Source: JBPCRW01 sp050996405 (GTDB lineage Bacteria; Acidobacteriota; Blastocatellia; Pyrinomonadales; Pyrinomonadaceae). Taken from it: 8,007 nucleotides of DNA. The stretch spans positions 1-8,007 of the forward strand of contig JBPCRW010000247.1 of assembly GCA_050996405.1 (NCBI GenBank), in the 5' to 3' direction. Every line of letters starts with the position of its first letter. Positions within the stretch are counted from its first letter, which is position 1. The notes under the pieces are model-generated. The model saw only the letters and a program-made list of their open reading frames with translations, was not told where the DNA came from and made no database searches. This document shows positions 5,967 through 8,007 of this stretch, in pieces. A program made the translations under genes and the position numbers.

Positions 5967-7034
5967 TTACTTTCGCATCAGTTGTAAATCAAAAATTTTT
6001 AATTTGTCTTTATCTGTCCAAGTTCCAATGATATTTTGTCCGTCAAATCTTGCTTCGATGAAACCATTATCAACATAATCAATAAATCCGCTTTCTTTCG
6101 GCTGGGCAAGTTTTTCGGTCAGCGATAATTCGTTCGCTTTGATTTTTCCTTCTACATAAATTCCTTTTCCGTATTTTGAATAAACATATTCAGCTTTCAT
6201 CTCATTTTCATAACCATTATTCAGAACTAATATGACTTTTTGCTCTCCGATTTCTCCCTGAAAAAGTTGAGGCAAAATGTTCGAGCGATATTTTTTGATT
6301 GAATCTTTAGTTAATCCAAAAAGACTTTTTCCATAATCGTTAAGATATGATTTGATTTCCGAAAGTTTGAATTGGCTAATTTTTTTTATTTCGACGCTGG
6401 CAAATTTTTGATTTTTACTGAATGAATTTTCTCCGTCAATATACAAAACATTTTTTTTGACATAAAGATCTGCTAAGTCGTCGGCTTCGTAAGAACCGCT
6501 AATGCCTTCAAAATCCGCTCTTTCAGACAGTGGCAATTTTCGGATTTCTTTTTTTAATTGGGCTATTCGTCGTTTGGTTACAAAGGCAAAAAACTTCTCG
6601 TAACCTTTTTTTGTAAATAAATCTTTTAGTTGAATTAAGTCTCCGTTTCCCGAATTAAAATTGTAATATCTGACCCAGTAAGCGCAGGTCGCGCCGCAAC
6701 TTGATTCGTCGAATTTTACGGACAGAATTTTGCTGTTGTTATCGTAAATCTTGAAATCAATATTAACTTTGCCGCCGTAAATTCTGCCGTCATTAATACT
6801 AACTTGCTCAAAAATATTCTTTGTTTCAAATCCTTTCAAAATCTCAAGTTCGGATATTTGCAGCATTTGATTGACTTTAGCAGTTACGAGATTGTTAGAA
6901 TTTGAAAAAATTGGAAACGAAAATTTGTCCTGCTCATTATTAAATTTTTCTGTTCTGTATTGAAAGTAAATTTTTTGTCCGTGACATATTGACCCGAATG
7001 CTAAAAAAATGAAAGCCAAAGCAAGTTTTTTCAT
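5967..7034 (-). CDS. Secreted two-domain protein of unknown function (DUF3298-like N-terminal part)
   Basis: 355 residues from ATG 7034. This start is preferred over GTG 7043 because the AGGTG at 7045-7041 that includes the GTG lies 6 nt before the ATG and serves as its ribosome site. Residues 1-19 form a signal peptide (two Lys, a hydrophobic core, then cleavage near CHGQ); the cysteine lacks a proper lipobox. The first domain (about 22-235) contains FDESSCGATCAYW, whose two cysteines could form a disulfide, and YNFNSGNGDLIQLKDLF. The latter recalls the 'G..i.L.dLF' element of DUF3298/RsiV-type domains. The last 100 residues follow a pattern seen in many secreted bacterial proteins of unknown role: a QGEIGEQKVILVL strand, YVYSKYGKGIYVEG, a LSLTEK strand and a final IIGTW. 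The gene is visibly more AT-rich than icd, purE or dedA. Probably periplasmic; function unknown. Confidence 0.8.
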   Translation of the reverse strand: MKKLALAFIFLAFGSICHGQKIYFQYRTEKFNNEQDKFSFPIFSNSNNLVTAKVNQMLQISELEILKGFETKNIFEQVSINDGRIYGGKVNIDFKIYDNNSKILSVKFDESSCGATCAYWVRYYNFNSGNGDLIQLKDLFTKKGYEKFFAFVTKRRIAQLKKEIRKLPLSERADFEGISGSYEADDLADLYVKKNVLYIDGENSFSKNQKFASVEIKKISQFKLSEIKSYLNDYGKSLFGLTKDSIKKYRSNILPQLFQGEIGEQKVILVLNNGYENEMKAEYVYSKYGKGIYVEGKIKANELSLTEKLAQPKESGFIDYVDNGFIEARFDGQNIIGTWTDKDKLKIFDLQLMRK

Positions 7035-7050
7035 AAGAATCACCTAATAA

Positions 7051-7080
7051 AATATACATAGTTTTTTCACAAACAGGCAA
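7051..7080 (-). promoter_or_regulatory. Candidate promoter of the secreted-protein gene
   Basis: On the minus strand, TTGCCT (7080-7075) and TATATT (7056-7051) are spaced by 18 nt, matching 4 and 5 of 6 consensus bases. It lies directly after the icd terminator and would give a leader of about 10 nt carrying the AGGTG ribosome site. The -35 box abuts the terminator's T-tract. Confidence 0.4.
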
Positions 7081-7081
7081 T

Positions 7082-7111
7082 AAAAAAGGACAAAGACGAA
7101 ACTTCATCCTT
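7082..7111 (-). terminator. Intrinsic terminator of the isocitrate dehydrogenase gene
   Basis: On the minus strand AAGGATGAAG (7111-7102) pairs with CTTTGTCCTT (7095-7086). This gives a 10-bp stem with two G-U wobbles and the hexaloop TTTCGT, followed by four more T residues to 7082 and then ATTG. It lies 27 nt after the icd stop codon. Confidence 0.6.
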
Positions 7112-7138
7112 CATCATTCCTAATTCACCTTTTGCGCC

Positions 7139-8007
7139 TTACGCCGAATAGCCCCTCGCGCCGTCGAAGTTGTAGAGATTTTCGGTTTTGATAACGTCCA
7201 ATCCAGCATTGCCCAATCTTTGCAGAAGCGAAATCAGTCGGTTTTTGTCAATCGTGTTTCCTTCGCCTGATTCTGCGACGAAACGGCAACGCCAATGATC
7301 AACGGTGAAGGTGTCGGGCATTCCGTTCGGATAAACTTTTACGCCGCGATTGGCGATGGTTTGCAGTTTTAAGCCGTCGCCGTTCACCTTTTCGACCAAC
7401 GCGCCGAGTTCGTTTGCCGTGCCGTAGTATGAACCTTTCCACCAATCTAAAAAGATGTCCACGCCGACGAGTTCTTTTTTCTGCGGCGCGGGCGTGGAGA
7501 AAATCGGTTTCGCTTCGCTGACTTCTGCCGTATCCTGTTTGTATTCGACGGCTTTTAAGGTTTCCGGTTTTTGTCCCAAGCGGGCGACGACGGCTTCGGC
7601 AAATTCCTTTGTGCCGACTTTTTCTTTTGATGTGCCTTCTTTGAAAATGTCGTAGGTGTGAACGCCGTCTTCAATCGTGCGAAGCCAAGCGTTGTGCGCG
7701 AGTTCGGCAACGTCCTGTTGATTGATATGCACGAGCATCAGAATCGCGCCCAAAAATAAACCCGACGGATTCGCCAGATTTTGTCCGGCGCGGCGCGGCG
7801 CGCTGCCGTGAATCGCTTCAAACATTGCGACGTTTTCGCCGATGTTTGACGAACCAGCCAAGCCGACCGAACCGGCGATTTGCGCGGCAACATCCGACAA
7901 AACATCGCCGTAAAGATTCGGCATCACGATAACGTCAAAGTTTTCCGGCGTGTCCGCCATCTTTGCCGCGCCGATGTCCACAATCCAGTGGTCGGATTCA
8001 ATTTCCG
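7139..8007 (-). CDS. icd: NADP-type isocitrate dehydrogenase, C-terminal part (5' end beyond window)
   Basis: The enzyme oxidises isocitrate to 2-oxoglutarate and CO2 in the TCA cycle, making NADPH; it acts in the cytosol as a dimer. The frame is open to the right edge, so the gene is cut: 288 codons and a TAA are visible and the N-terminal large domain is missing. The visible part begins IESDHWIVDIGAAK, then PNLYGDVLSDVAAQIAGSVG with the metal-binding aspartates. AMFEAIHGSAPRRAGQNLANPSG follows, carrying the coenzyme-binding histidine region. A linker rich in Ala, Pro and Lys leads to an extra C-terminal domain of about 110 residues ending in TENLYNFDGARGYSA. That extension is characteristic of the roughly 500-residue Thermus-type enzymes and absent from the E. 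coli type. A 3-isopropylmalate dehydrogenase is unlikely because of this extension. A terminator follows the stop. Confidence 0.92.
   Translation of the reverse strand, partial: EIESDHWIVDIGAAKMADTPENFDVIVMPNLYGDVLSDVAAQIAGSVGLAGSSNIGENVAMFEAIHGSAPRRAGQNLANPSGLFLGAILMLVHINQQDVAELAHNAWLRTIEDGVHTYDIFKEGTSKEKVGTKEFAEAVVARLGQKPETLKAVEYKQDTAEVSEAKPIFSTPAPQKKELVGVDIFLDWWKGSYYGTANELGALVEKVNGDGLKLQTIANRGVKVYPNGMPDTFTVDHWRCRFVAESGEGNTIDKNRLISLLQRLGNAGLDVIKTENLYNFDGARGYSA

Overview
The window looks like a chromosomal stretch of a free-living bacterium, most likely an acidobacterium (Blastocatellia/Pyrinomonadaceae-like). This rests on recall rather than a search. The clue is the large Ser/Thr kinase, whose short N-terminal helical extension and kinase - TolB-like - TPR layout are typical of that phylum. 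The housekeeping genes present (tRNA-Thr, purE, isocitrate dehydrogenase, DedA) fit but do not discriminate. Base composition is uneven: purE, the dedA pair and icd are moderately GC-rich, while the intergenic regions and the secreted-protein gene are clearly AT-rich.

Layout, left to right. A tRNA-Thr(CGT) with encoded CCA lies on the minus strand at 78-153, followed on its 3' side by a hairpin and two 12-bp repeat copies at the window edge. Positions 463-929 (minus) hold a small unrecognised gene whose two halves lie in different frames. A GTG-started Ser/Thr kinase of 855 residues (minus, 1049-3616) has its own terminator and a 410-bp upstream spacer with a perfect inverted repeat. purE (minus, 4027-4548) begins with a 7-bp tandem repeat inside its coding sequence. 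It is divergent from a two-gene plus-strand unit (4620-5623) of a single-pass membrane protein and a DedA-family protein, which overlap by 4 nt. After a probable bidirectional terminator, 5697-5907 (minus) holds the decayed remains of a molybdopterin-binding Mop/TOBE protein. A secreted two-domain protein of unknown function (minus, 5967-7034) follows. The window ends inside an NADP-type isocitrate dehydrogenase gene (minus, 7139 to beyond 8007) that has its own terminator.

The genes do not form one system. Most are single units with their own terminators or promoters; only the membrane protein/DedA pair is clearly co-translated. I see no CRISPR array, phage module, complete insertion sequence or defence cassette. 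The most informative oddities are the multiply frameshifted Mop relic, the frame-breaking heptamer repeat at the start of purE, the tRNA with a substituted 19-56 tertiary pair, and a DedA protein that appears to lack the usual membrane-embedded acidic residues.
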